Source: Pseudomonas iridis
Lineage (GTDB): Bacteria > Pseudomonadota > Gammaproteobacteria > Pseudomonadales > Pseudomonadaceae
Direction of reading: 5' to 3'
DNA: 64,000 nt
Assembly: GCF_017980685.1 (NCBI RefSeq)
Contig: NZ_JACXXO010000015.1
Coordinates: 62,001 to 126,000 of the forward strand
Part shown: positions 41,631 to 49,792 of the stretch, piece after piece
Numbering within the stretch: position 1 is the first letter of the stretch
Layout: each line of letters opens with the position of its first letter
The notes under the pieces: generated by a model
Seen by the model: only the letters and a program-made list of their open reading frames with translations
The model's database searches: none
What the model was told of the DNA's origin: nothing
Translations under genes and position numbers: made by a program

Positions 41631-42248
41631 ATGGGCGTGACCAATCGGTTGGCCTGCTACTCCGACCCCGCCGACCACTATTCCCACCGAGTGCGCATCG
41701 TGCTTGCAGAGAAGGGTGTCAGCGCCGAAATCATTTATGTGGAAGCTGGTCGCCAGCCGCCTAAACTGATTGAGGTGAACCCTTACGGAAGTCTGCCGAC
41801 GCTGGTCGATCGTGACCTGGCGTTGTGGGAGTCGACCGTGGTGATGGAGTATCTGGATGAGCGTTACCCGCACCCGCCGTTGCTGCCGGTTTACCCGGTG
41901 GCACGTGCCAACAGCCGACTGCTGATTCATCGCATTCAGCGTGACTGGTGTGGTCTGGTGGATCTGATTCTGGATCCTAAAAGCAAGGAGGCCGCGCGCG
42001 TCGTGGCGCGCAAGGAATTGCGCGAAAGCCTGACTGGCGTGTCGCCGCTGTTTGCCGACAAGCCGTTTTTCCTCAGTGAGGAACAAAGTCTGGTGGATTG
42101 CTGCCTATTGCCAATACTCTGGCGTTTGCCGATTCTGGGTATTGAACTGCCGCGGCCTGCCAAGCCGTTGCTTGATTACATGGAGCGCTCGTTTGCGCGT
42201 GAGGCTTTCCAGGCGAGTCTGTCTGGTGTCGAACGCGACATGCGCTAA
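41631..42248 (+). CDS. sspA: Stringent starvation protein A
   Basis: A 205-residue protein with a glutathione-S-transferase fold (thioredoxin-like N-terminal domain, helical C-terminal domain) but without a usable active-site Ser or Cys at the GST position. The sequence LACYSDPADHYSHRVRIVLAEKGV is typical. SspA binds RNA polymerase and aids survival and virulence gene control. AGGAGG precedes the ATG strongly. sspB follows 16 bp later, the standard operon. Confidence 0.97.
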   Translation: MGVTNRLACYSDPADHYSHRVRIVLAEKGVSAEIIYVEAGRQPPKLIEVNPYGSLPTLVDRDLALWESTVVMEYLDERYPHPPLLPVYPVARANSRLLIHRIQRDWCGLVDLILDPKSKEAARVVARKELRESLTGVSPLFADKPFFLSEEQSLVDCCLLPILWRLPILGIELPRPAKPLLDYMERSFAREAFQASLSGVERDMR

Positions 42249-42264
42249 GGCTTAAGGAGCCGCT

Positions 42265-42678
42265 ATGAACTCCAGTCGACCTTATCTGGTCCGCGCGCTC
42301 TACGAGTGGATTGTGGATAACGATTGCACCCCGCACATGCTGGTTAATTCCGAGTACCCAGCCGTGCAGGTGCCGCAGGGTTTCGCCAGTGACGGACAGA
42401 TTGTTCTGAACATCTCGCCAAGTGCTGTGCGTCATTTGCACATGGACAACGACGTGGTGACCTTTGAAGGTCGCTTCGGTGGTGTCCCGCACAGTCTGTA
42501 CGTGCCGATCAGCGCCATCCTGGGCATTTATGCCCGGGAGAACGGTCAGGGCATGGTGTTCGATATCGAGTCGCCGATGGGTGACGAAGACGATATCGAG
42601 CAGGACGATGACCTGCCGCCACCGGACAGCGAGCCACCGCGCCCAAGCGGCCGGCCAAGTCTGAAGGTAGTGAAGTAA
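42265..42678 (+). CDS. sspB: ClpXP specificity-enhancing factor SspB
   Basis: A 137-residue protein: a folded substrate-binding domain (about 1-110, with SSRPYLVRALYEWIVDNDCTP) and an acidic flexible tail that ends in a ClpX-binding patch (RPSLKVVK). It delivers ssrA-tagged proteins to ClpXP. Its stop lies directly before the terminator at 42680. Confidence 0.97.
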   Translation: MNSSRPYLVRALYEWIVDNDCTPHMLVNSEYPAVQVPQGFASDGQIVLNISPSAVRHLHMDNDVVTFEGRFGGVPHSLYVPISAILGIYARENGQGMVFDIESPMGDEDDIEQDDDLPPPDSEPPRPSGRPSLKVVK

Positions 42679-42679
42679 T

Positions 42680-42713
42680 AAAAAAGGCGATCCGGATGGA
42701 TCGCCTTTTTTAT
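42680..42713. terminator. Bidirectional terminator between sspB and the BON lipoprotein gene
   Basis: AAAAAAGGCGATCC and GGATCGCCTTTTTT form a perfect stem with a short loop (GGAT region). It separates convergent genes and has T-runs on both strands. Confidence 0.92.
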
Positions 42714-42742
42714 TGCCTGTTTTTCCCCTACAAAAGCAGGTG

Positions 42743-43321
42743 TCAGTCGATGTACTCGAACAGCTTCACAATCTTCTGCACGCCGGATACGCCCTGCACC
42801 AGGTTGGTCGCCTGAGCGGCTTCCTGCTTGGTCAGCAGACCCAGCAGATAGACGATGCCATTCTCGGTCACGACCTTGATGCGCGAGCCCGGAATGCTGG
42901 CGTCGGTGAGCATCTGGGTCTTGATCTTGGTGGTCAGCCACGTGTCGTTCTGACGCGCCAGCAGGGAGGAGGGTGGCAGCACTTGCAGCTCGTTGTGCAC
43001 CTTCTTCACGCGCTGAACGTTGGCAGCGGCCTGTTCGGCCTTGGCCTTGAGGTCTGCACGCGGTGTCTGGCCAGCCAGCAGCACGACGCCGTTGAAACTG
43101 GTGACGACCACGTGCGAGTCGTTGTCCAGAGCCGGGTCGGCCTTGGCCACGTTAACGCCCACTTTGGTTTCGATCAGCGAGTCATCGATCTTGCTGCCGA
43201 AGGTGCGAGTGCCGCGGTCGTCATCAATCGGCGCTTCACGGCTGGCATTCACCACCGAAGTGCAGCCGCTGATGCCGAGGCACAGAGTCAAGGCCAGAAG
43301 GCCAAGGCGATTAGGGGTCAT
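42743..43321 (-). CDS. BON-domain lipoprotein (DolP/YraP-like)
   Basis: A 192-residue precursor with lipobox ISGC (Cys20) and two BON domains: about 45-115 (DSLIETKVGVNVAKADP...) and 120-190 (DTWLTTKIKTQMLTDASIPG...). DolP (YraP) of E. coli is an outer-membrane lipoprotein that supports envelope integrity and the BAM complex. Its ATG overlaps the stop of the SIS-isomerase gene by four bases, the arrangement seen for diaA-dolP. Confidence 0.94.
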   Translation of the reverse strand: MTPNRLGLLALTLCLGISGCTSVVNASREAPIDDDRGTRTFGSKIDDSLIETKVGVNVAKADPALDNDSHVVVTSFNGVVLLAGQTPRADLKAKAEQAAANVQRVKKVHNELQVLPPSSLLARQNDTWLTTKIKTQMLTDASIPGSRIKVVTENGIVYLLGLLTKQEAAQATNLVQGVSGVQKIVKLFEYID

Positions 43322-43911
43322 TCTTCACTCCCGAACAGTTGGCTGTCGATCAGATCGCAGAGGCAATGGATCGCCAGCAAGTGGACTTCTTGAATACGTG
43401 CAGTGACGTTGGCCGGTACGCGAATCTCGACGTCCTCGGGCAACAGCAGTGACGCCATGCCGCCGCCATCGCGTCCGGTCAAAGCTACGACAATCATTTC
43501 GCGATCATGTGCGGCCTGGATCGCTTGAATAATGTTCGCCGAGTTACCGCTGGTCGAAATCGCCAGCAAAACATCGCCTGGCTGACCGAGTGCGCGGATC
43601 TGCTTGGAGAACACTTCGTTGTAGCTGTAGTCGTTGGCGATCGAGGTGATCGTCGACGTGTCTGTGGTCAGGGCGATGGCCGGCAAGCTCGGGCGCTCGC
43701 GCTCGAAGCGGTTGAGCAGTTCCGAGGAGAAATGCTGGGCGTCGCCGGCAGAACCACCGTTGCCGCACGAAAGCATTTTGCCTTCGTTGAGCAGGGCGTT
43801 GACCATGATCTGGCTGGCTTGCTCGATGTGCGGTGCAAGTACGTCCATCGCCTGTTGCTTGGTGTCGATACTGGCCTGAAAAAGCTGGCGAATTCGCGAT
43901 TGCATGTCCAT
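43318..43911 (-). CDS. gmhA: SIS-domain phosphoheptose isomerase / DiaA-like protein
   Basis: A 197-residue single SIS domain protein. The phosphosugar-binding motifs CGNGGSAGDAQHFSSELLNRF (53-73 approx.) and STSGNSANIIQAI are clear. In pseudomonads this gene is called gmhA (sedoheptulose-7-phosphate isomerase of the LPS heptose pathway), but its neighbours yraN, lpoA and the BON gene correspond to those of E. coli diaA, a DnaA-binding initiation factor. Both fold alike, so the name is uncertain. The start at 43911 gives MDMQSRIRQLF. Confidence 0.85.
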   Translation of the reverse strand: MDMQSRIRQLFQASIDTKQQAMDVLAPHIEQASQIMVNALLNEGKMLSCGNGGSAGDAQHFSSELLNRFERERPSLPAIALTTDTSTITSIANDYSYNEVFSKQIRALGQPGDVLLAISTSGNSANIIQAIQAAHDREMIVVALTGRDGGGMASLLLPEDVEIRVPANVTARIQEVHLLAIHCLCDLIDSQLFGSEE

Positions 43912-44015
43912 CTGTGTGACCTTAAGTAGCGCGGCTGTTCGGCACATGAATGTGCAGCCCGCAAAGCAAAGAGCAAAAGTTGTCGGGTGGAAATATCCGG
44001 GTTGGCGGCAGGCAA

Positions 44016-44378
44016 TCAACTGTCGAAAGCATTCTGCAACCAATTCAGCTGACTCGGATGGCTGTCGATGGCCACCACGTCGAAGCGGCAGGGGGAATTG
44101 GCCCAACGCGACTCGCGCTGAAGAAAATACTGTGCAGCGAAAATCAGTTTCTGCTGCTTGCGCCCATCGATGCTAGCGAGCGCACCACCCCATTGAGTGT
44201 TTTTTCTATAGCGAACTTCAACGAATACTACTGTATCGCCATCAAGCATGACCAGATCAAGCTCGCCGCGTTTACATAACCAGTTCTGCGCCAGCAGGCG
44301 CAGCCCCTGATTTTGTAGATGTTCGAGCGCCTGGCGCTCGGCATCCTTACCGCTTTGCGAGCGTGACCTGTCAGGCAT
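44016..44378 (-). CDS. yraN: YraN-family (UPF0102) nuclease-fold protein
   Basis: A 120-residue protein with the restriction-endonuclease-like core of UPF0102: the motifs KRGELDLVMLDGDTVVFVEV show the E-D-E-V-like metal-binding pattern. Function is unproven; a role in DNA or RNA processing is often inferred. The start codon at 44378 overlaps the stop of lpoA, so it is translated from the same transcript. Confidence 0.92.
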   Translation of the reverse strand: MPDRSRSQSGKDAERQALEHLQNQGLRLLAQNWLCKRGELDLVMLDGDTVVFVEVRYRKNTQWGGALASIDGRKQQKLIFAAQYFLQRESRWANSPCRFDVVAIDSHPSQLNWLQNAFDS

Positions 44379-46189
44379 TAGCGCTGGGTGTCCGGCAGGC
44401 GCTGAACCTGGCCGCTGACGAACTGAGCCCAAGGCAGTTGACGCACAATACGCTGAGTCTGGGTCATGCTGAGGCTGCCCGACTGACCTTCGATGCGGCT
44501 GTCCGGCAGAGCTTTGAGTTGGCCCAGACGCGGTGCCAGACGATAAGCATCGGCGCCCATGGCGTACAGGCGCCCAAGGCTGCCGGCGGCTTGTGGCCAT
44601 TGCGCGGTGACTTGCTGGCGCAGCGGATCGCTGGTTTCCAGCAGCCAGGGCGTTTCGCAGAAGCGGACGCCGTTCATGTCGTTGTACTGGTTCACATCGC
44701 CGCTGGCGCTGTAAACGTGCGAGGTCGCATAGACAGGAACGTCACCGGCGTACTGGAAATTCAGGGTCGGTTTGATCTGCTGCGCCTGTTGCGGAGTCGC
44801 GGCGAGAAAGATGAATTCGATGTCCTGGCGGCGCGATGGCTGAGCGGCGACGTTGGTGCCTGCAGCATTTTGCAGGCTCTTGGCGCGGGCTTCGCTCTGG
44901 CGCAGCTGGAACATGTCGGCAATTTGCTGGGCCAGTTGCACTGGCTGGTCGATACGCTCGGTGGCAATGATGCTGCCGCCATTGGCTTGCCAATCCTGGC
45001 TGAACGCACGCAGGACGCGGTCGCCCCATTCGCCTTTCGGCACCATGATCGCGGCGCGTTGCAGGCCGTCGGCGCGGGCACGGCGGGATACTTCTCGTGC
45101 TTCGTCTTCAGCGGCCAGGCCAAACTGGAACAGTTGCGCCGGACCTTGATCGCCTTCGCTGTAGTTCAGCGCGAGGGTGGTGATCGGCAGTTGCGGGCGG
45201 GTGCTCAGTTGTTTGACCAGCGTTTTTTCCAGTGGGCCGACGACCAGTTGCACGCCGTCAGCCTGAGCCTTGCGGTAGAACTCGTCCATGGAGGTCAGTT
45301 TCGAGCTGTCATAGAACTCGATCGCTGGTGGCTTCTGCCCGGCCTGTTGGGCCTGATAGTGCGCAGCCATGAACCCTTCGCGCAGTGCTTTGCCGACCGA
45401 CGCCAGTTGGCCGTCCTGTGGCAGCAGCAGGGCGATTTTGCTCAGCGGCTGGCTGGTCAGTTCCTTGAGCCTGGTCAGCGGCAGCGGCAGATTGATTGCC
45501 GCCGGGTGCTTTGGATTCTGCGCGCGCCAGGTATCGATTGCGGCTTGTTGCTGTTCGAGCGTGCCGGCGGTTTTCACGGCCAGCGCCAGACCCATCCAGC
45601 CGCCGAGGTCATCGGTGGTGTTCGGTTGCAGTTGATCGGTCGGCAGCGAGGCGATCAATGTCCAGATCGCTTCATGGTTCTTGCTCGCAGCTTCGTCTTT
45701 CAGCATCGGCGCAATGAAGATGCGCTCGCGGGCGGCGGCCAGGGTCTGGCCATCGGCTTCGAGGGCGCGGGCATGAACGGTGCCGGTGCGGACCTGTTGC
45801 TCTTCCGGCATTTCACCCAGTTTCTGCAGGCTTGGATGGCTCAGGGCGGTCAGCGCCGCTTTCGGCTGGTTACGCGTCATCGCCAGTTCGGCGGACAGCG
45901 TATTGGCAAAAATCTGCTGGCCCGGCTTGAGTTGCTCCACCGGCACTTGTTGCAGGATCTGCGCAGACTGCCCGGCATTGCCTTGGCGATAAGCCAGGTC
46001 TGCTGCGCTCAGGCGCAACAGGGCGGCTTTTTCCGGGGTTTTAGCCTGGGAAGCCTGTTCGAGCAGTTGCTCGATGCTGGCGTCCGGAGTCCGTGGAAGT
46101 TCGCCAAGGCTGGAGGAAGGGGAGCTGGCGCAAGCCGCCAAAAGGGCAGCGAGGCAGAGGGCAGTGAACAGCCGCAGGCAAGCGATCAT
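44378..46189 (-). CDS. lpoA: Penicillin-binding protein activator LpoA
   Basis: A 603-residue lipoprotein precursor (lipobox LAAC, Cys20). The N-terminal part is helical and TPR-like (about 30-250), and the C-terminal part (about 255-600) is a periplasmic-binding-protein-like fold (KIALLLPQDGQLASVGKALR). LpoA spans from the outer membrane to stimulate PBP1a. It heads the lpoA-yraN-gmhA-BON cluster on the minus strand and is divergent from rsmI. Confidence 0.95.
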   Translation of the reverse strand: MIACLRLFTALCLAALLAACASSPSSSLGELPRTPDASIEQLLEQASQAKTPEKAALLRLSAADLAYRQGNAGQSAQILQQVPVEQLKPGQQIFANTLSAELAMTRNQPKAALTALSHPSLQKLGEMPEEQQVRTGTVHARALEADGQTLAAARERIFIAPMLKDEAASKNHEAIWTLIASLPTDQLQPNTTDDLGGWMGLALAVKTAGTLEQQQAAIDTWRAQNPKHPAAINLPLPLTRLKELTSQPLSKIALLLPQDGQLASVGKALREGFMAAHYQAQQAGQKPPAIEFYDSSKLTSMDEFYRKAQADGVQLVVGPLEKTLVKQLSTRPQLPITTLALNYSEGDQGPAQLFQFGLAAEDEAREVSRRARADGLQRAAIMVPKGEWGDRVLRAFSQDWQANGGSIIATERIDQPVQLAQQIADMFQLRQSEARAKSLQNAAGTNVAAQPSRRQDIEFIFLAATPQQAQQIKPTLNFQYAGDVPVYATSHVYSASGDVNQYNDMNGVRFCETPWLLETSDPLRQQVTAQWPQAAGSLGRLYAMGADAYRLAPRLGQLKALPDSRIEGQSGSLSMTQTQRIVRQLPWAQFVSGQVQRLPDTQR

Positions 46190-46400
46190 GTAAGTGTTCC
46201 TGATACTCGATCAAATTAGCGTGGAATTGTACCCAAGCACTGGCCGGGGCGCGATGTTGCTGGCGTGAATCGGTCAATTTAGCTGAAGTAAATGTTGCGG
46301 CGTCGCATGACTGCGCGCAAAAACCGCAGGCTAGCAGAGGACGTAGCAAGCCTCGTGACGCGTTACAATGCCGGTTTTTACCGATCATGAGGTGTGCGCT

Positions 46401-47273
46401 TTGACTGCTCCAGGTTCCCTGAATTCCGCTGCCGGCTCGCTTTATGTGGTGGCGACGCCCATCGGCAACCTGGACGACATCAGCGCCCGGGCACTGAAAA
46501 TCCTCCGTGAAGTGGCGCTGATCGCTGCCGAGGATACGCGTCACTCGCAACGACTGATGCAGCACTTCGGTATTTCGACGCCGTTGGCCGCTTGCCACGA
46601 ACATAACGAACGAGATGAAGGTAGCCGCTTTATCACCCGTCTGCTGGCGGGAGATAGCGTCGCGCTGATTTCCGACGCGGGCACGCCGCTGATTTCCGAT
46701 CCGGGCTATCACCTGGTGCGTCAGGCCCGTGCTGCCGGGATCAATGTGGTGCCGGTGCCGGGTGCCTGCGCTTTGATCGCAGCATTGTCGGCAGCAGGCC
46801 TGCCGTCTGATCGATTCATTTTCGAAGGTTTCCTGCCGGCCAAGTCGGTTGGGCGCAAGGCGCGGCTCGAAGCAGTCAAGGAAGAGCCGCGTACGCTGAT
46901 TTTCTATGAAGCCCCGCACCGCATTCTGGAATGTCTACAGGACATGGAAGCAGTGTTCGGCGGCGAACGGCAGGCACTGCTGGCCCGTGAAATCACCAAG
47001 ACCTTTGAAACGCTCAAGGGGCTGCCACTGGCTGAGTTGCGCGCATTTGTCGAGTCCGACAGCAATCAGCAGCGCGGCGAATGCGTGGTGCTGGTCGCCG
47101 GCTGGACTGCCCCTGAGAGCGAGGACGCGGTCAGCAGCGAAGCCATGCGCATCCTCAATCTGTTGCTCGAAGAGATGCCGCTCAAGCGTGCCGCCGCGCT
47201 GGCAGCGCAGATCACCGGTGAGCGTAAAAACGTCCTGTATCAGGTCGCGCTGGATAAACAGAAAGACGTGTAA
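46401..47273 (+). CDS. rsmI: 16S rRNA (cytidine-1402-2'-O)-methyltransferase
   Basis: A 290-residue tetrapyrrole-methylase-fold protein. The N-terminal block LYVVATPIGNLDDISARA and the ISDAGTPLISDPGY motif identify RsmI. It methylates the 2'-OH of C1402 in the 30S decoding centre. The likely start is TTG at 46401, because TGAGGTG lies just upstream and homology begins at TAPGSLNSAAGSLYV; GTG at 46392 is an alternative. Confidence 0.95.
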   Translation: MTAPGSLNSAAGSLYVVATPIGNLDDISARALKILREVALIAAEDTRHSQRLMQHFGISTPLAACHEHNERDEGSRFITRLLAGDSVALISDAGTPLISDPGYHLVRQARAAGINVVPVPGACALIAALSAAGLPSDRFIFEGFLPAKSVGRKARLEAVKEEPRTLIFYEAPHRILECLQDMEAVFGGERQALLAREITKTFETLKGLPLAELRAFVESDSNQQRGECVVLVAGWTAPESEDAVSSEAMRILNLLLEEMPLKRAAALAAQITGERKNVLYQVALDKQKDV

Positions 47274-47344
47274 GCCGTCGCCCGTAGCGGTCTTGAGGCT
47301 TTTAGCGCTTGTTCTTCGCTCGCTCTGCCGTTAACCTTCGCGGC

Positions 47345-47700
47345 GGAGAGTCGATCGGACAGTCGCTGCCCTCTATGAAAATTAGGGGGGGGAGGAAAGT
47401 CCGGGCTCCATAGGGCGAAGTGCCAGGTAATGCCTGGGAGGCGTGAGCCTACGGAAAGTGCCACAGAAAATAACCGCCTAAGCGCTCAAGCGCCGGTAAG
47501 GGTGAAAAGGTGCGGTAAGAGCGCACCGCGCGTCTGGCAACAGTTCGTGGCTAGGTAAACCCCACTTGGAGCAAGACCAAATAGGGTCCCAAGGCGTGGC
47601 CCGCGCTGGGACCGGGTAGGTTGCTAAAGATGTCCAGTGATGGCCATCGTAGACGAATGACTGTTCAAGACAGAACCCGGCTTACAGATCGACTCTCCAC
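47345..47700 (+). ncRNA. rnpB: RNase P RNA (class A)
   Basis: The 5' end GGAGAGTCGATCGG pairs with the 3' end ATCGACTCTCC (stem P1). Universally conserved stretches are present: GAGGAAAGTCCGGGCTCC near 47391-47408, AGGGTGAAA, TAAACCCCA and ACAGAACCCGGCTTACAG near the 3' end. This RNA is the catalytic part of RNase P that trims tRNA 5' leaders. It follows rsmI by about 70 bp, and a short T-rich tract at 47701-47708 acts as the end. Confidence 0.98.
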
Positions 47701-47998
47701 CTTTTTCTTTCCCTGCTTGAATCAATGGCATCGGGGCTGTGTAATATCAGCAGGCCTGCTCTGAAAGTTCGGCAGCGGCAATTGCAGTAATAGCCTTTTC
47801 CCACCTTGCTTCAATCAACAGCAGAAGCGCTTTTGTAATACCGAAAAAATCTTACTCTTAACAAATTACTTTAACTTTCGAGCGCAGCTTTCAGTGCTGC
47901 ATCAAGTTATGGGTCAAAAGTCTCCGTCAGATTCTCGTTACTCCTCCTTTTATGCTCCTAAATCTCCGTTCTGTAAGGCTTTTCCTTTAATCCGCGCC

Positions 47999-48028
47999 TT
48001 GACGGTGTGGTGGCCGCATTCCTATAGT
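47999..48028 (+). promoter_or_regulatory. Sigma70-like promoter of the mra/dcw operon
   Basis: TTGACG (47999-48004), an 18-bp spacer and TATAGT (48023-48028). Transcription would begin near 48035, at the left edge of the MraZ operator, so bound MraZ would block it. Confidence 0.75.
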
Positions 48029-48036
48029 GTGCACAA

Positions 48037-48062
48037 GTGGCGGAAAGTGGCATGAAGTGGGT
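48037..48062 (+). promoter_or_regulatory. MraZ operator: three direct repeats
   Basis: TGGCG, TGGCA and TGGGT start at 48038, 48048 and 48058, i.e. TGG units at exact 10-bp intervals, about 45 bp before mraZ. MraZ is known to bind a row of TGGGN boxes spaced this way in front of its own operon; here two of the three boxes read TGGC. Confidence 0.85.
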
Positions 48063-48102
48063 TTTTTGAGCTCAAAACGATAAAAATTGGAGAAACGCAG
48101 AC

Positions 48103-48558
48103 GTGTTTCGCGGAGCTAACGCTATCAGTCTCGATGCAAAGGGCCGTCTCGCTATGCCGAGCCGGTACCGTGACGAGCTGGTTTCGCGTAGTTCTGGCCA
48201 ATTGATCGTCACCATTGATGCCGTTGATCCGTGCCTTTGCGTCTACCCGCTCGACGAGTGGGAAATTATTGAAACCAAGTTGCGCGCGCTCCCTTCGCTT
48301 CGTGAAGAGAACCGCCGCTTGCAGCGTTTATTGATTGGTAATGCCGTCGACCTCGAACTCGATGGCAGTGGTCGTTTTCTGGTTCCACCGCGTCTGCGCG
48401 AATACGCAAAGCTTGATAAGAAAGCGATGCTGGTGGGCCAACTGAACAAGTTCCAATTGTGGGACGAGGATGCATGGAATGCGGTATCTGCCGCTGACCT
48501 TGCTGCCATTCAACAACCGGGCGCGATGCCTGATGAACTGCGTGATTTGATCCTGTGA
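48103..48558 (+). CDS. mraZ: Transcriptional regulator MraZ
   Basis: A 151-residue protein with two AbrB-like (SpoVT) units: ISLDAKGRLAMPSRYRDEL near residues 8-26 and VDLELDGSGRFLVPPRLREY near 82-101. It forms ring oligomers and represses the dcw operon by binding repeats in its own promoter. Start codon is GTG at 48103, with GGAGAAACGCAGAC before it. Its stop overlaps the rsmH start (GTGA). Confidence 0.97.
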   Translation: MFRGANAISLDAKGRLAMPSRYRDELVSRSSGQLIVTIDAVDPCLCVYPLDEWEIIETKLRALPSLREENRRLQRLLIGNAVDLELDGSGRFLVPPRLREYAKLDKKAMLVGQLNKFQLWDEDAWNAVSAADLAAIQQPGAMPDELRDLIL

Positions 48559-49502
48559 CTATTGATAGCGGCTTTAACCACATCACCGTACTGCTTGACG
48601 AAGCCGTCGAGGCTCTCGCCGTACGTCCTGATGGCTGCTATCTGGACGGTACGTTCGGGCGCGGCGGACACAGTCGGTTGATCCTCAGCCAGCTCGGGCC
48701 GGACGGTCGACTCATCGGATTCGACAAAGATCCTCAAGCGATTGCCACCGGGCAAACGCTAGCGGCCGAAGACGGCCGCTTTGTCGTTGTGCAGCGCAGC
48801 TTTGCCGAACTCGGTTCGGAAATCGCCGAACGCGGTCTGGCCGGCAAGGTCAGCGGTATTCTGCTCGACCTGGGCGTGTCCTCGCCGCAGCTCGATGACG
48901 CTGAGCGCGGTTTCAGTTTCCTCAACGACGGTCCGCTGGACATGCGCATGGATCCGTCCCGCGGCATCAGCGCCGCTGAATTCGTCAACACCGCGCCGGC
49001 TGAAGAAATCGCCCGGGTGTTCAAGGAATACGGTGAAGAGCGTTTCTCCGGTCGCATGGCGCGTGCCGTCGCCGAGCGTCGCGATATCAAACCTTTCGAG
49101 CGTACCGCCGATCTGGCCGAAGTGCTCAAGGTTGCCAACCCGGCATGGGAAAAGGGCAAGAACCCGGCCACCCGTGCGTTCCAGGGTTTGCGCATTCACG
49201 TCAACAACGAATTGGGCGATCTGGAAGCCGGCCTCGAAGCGGCGCTGGAAGCCCTGGAAGTGGGCGGCCGTCTGGTCGTGATCAGCTTCCATTCGCTGGA
49301 AGACCGCATCGTCAAATTGTTCATGCGCAAGCTGGTGAAAGGCGAAGCCGATAACCTGCCGCGCAACCTGCCGGTTCGCCATGTGGCGTTCGAGCCGAAA
49401 ATCAAAGTCCATGGCAAAGCGCAGACGGCCTCCGACGCCGAACTCAAAGCCAACCCACGTTCCCGTAGCGCCGTCATGCGCGTCGCGGAGAAACTGCGTT
49501 GA
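48555..49502 (+). CDS. rsmH: 16S rRNA (cytosine-1402-N4)-methyltransferase
   Basis: A 315-residue class I methyltransferase of the MraW family. The block FNHITVLLDEAVEALAVRPD and the SAM motif DGTFGRGGHSRLIL are typical, as is LVVISFHSLEDRIVK. It methylates N4 of C1402, the same base whose ribose is methylated by RsmI encoded 1.3 kb upstream. GTG start, overlapping mraZ by 4 bp. Confidence 0.98.
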   Translation: MTIDSGFNHITVLLDEAVEALAVRPDGCYLDGTFGRGGHSRLILSQLGPDGRLIGFDKDPQAIATGQTLAAEDGRFVVVQRSFAELGSEIAERGLAGKVSGILLDLGVSSPQLDDAERGFSFLNDGPLDMRMDPSRGISAAEFVNTAPAEEIARVFKEYGEERFSGRMARAVAERRDIKPFERTADLAEVLKVANPAWEKGKNPATRAFQGLRIHVNNELGDLEAGLEAALEALEVGGRLVVISFHSLEDRIVKLFMRKLVKGEADNLPRNLPVRHVAFEPKIKVHGKAQTASDAELKANPRSRSAVMRVAEKLR

Positions 49503-49792
49503 GCAAGCTTTTCGCCAAGCCACTGCCCGGCGGCAGCTTTTTCATGCTGCTGCTGTTTATTGGCGTGCTCGTGTCGGCCATCGCTGTGTCTTACAGCGCT
49601 CACTGGAACCGCCAGCTGCTCAACAATCTTTACAACGAACTCAGCGTGCGCGACAAGGCGCAGGCCGAGTGGGGGCGCTTGATTCTCGAGCAAAGCACCT
49701 GGACCGCGCACAGCCGGATCGAAGTGCTGGCCACCGAACAACTGAAAATGCATATCCCTGGCGCGGCTGACGTGAAGATGGTGGCGCCATGA
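49499..49792 (+). CDS. ftsL: Cell division protein FtsL
   Basis: A 97-residue bitopic protein: short cytoplasmic N-terminus, one membrane segment (FFMLLLFIGVLVSAIAVSYS, about 14-33) and a periplasmic leucine-zipper-like coiled coil. FtsL forms the FtsQLB complex that activates FtsWI. The start is TTG at 49499, overlapping the rsmH stop; the downstream end overlaps ftsI by 4 bp. Confidence 0.95.
   Translation: MSKLFAKPLPGGSFFMLLLFIGVLVSAIAVSYSAHWNRQLLNNLYNELSVRDKAQAEWGRLILEQSTWTAHSRIEVLATEQLKMHIPGAADVKMVAP

Larger units (their letters stand above)
47701..48102. other. 402-bp A/T-rich region between rnpB and mraZ
   Basis: No gene is visible. The region is clearly richer in A+T than the flanking genes, especially 47840-47880 and 47930-47990. 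It ends in the mra promoter (47999-48028) and MraZ operator (48037-48062). A small inverted repeat GCAGC...GCTGC lies near 47884-47900. Additional upstream promoters or an activator site are possible. Confidence 0.6.
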
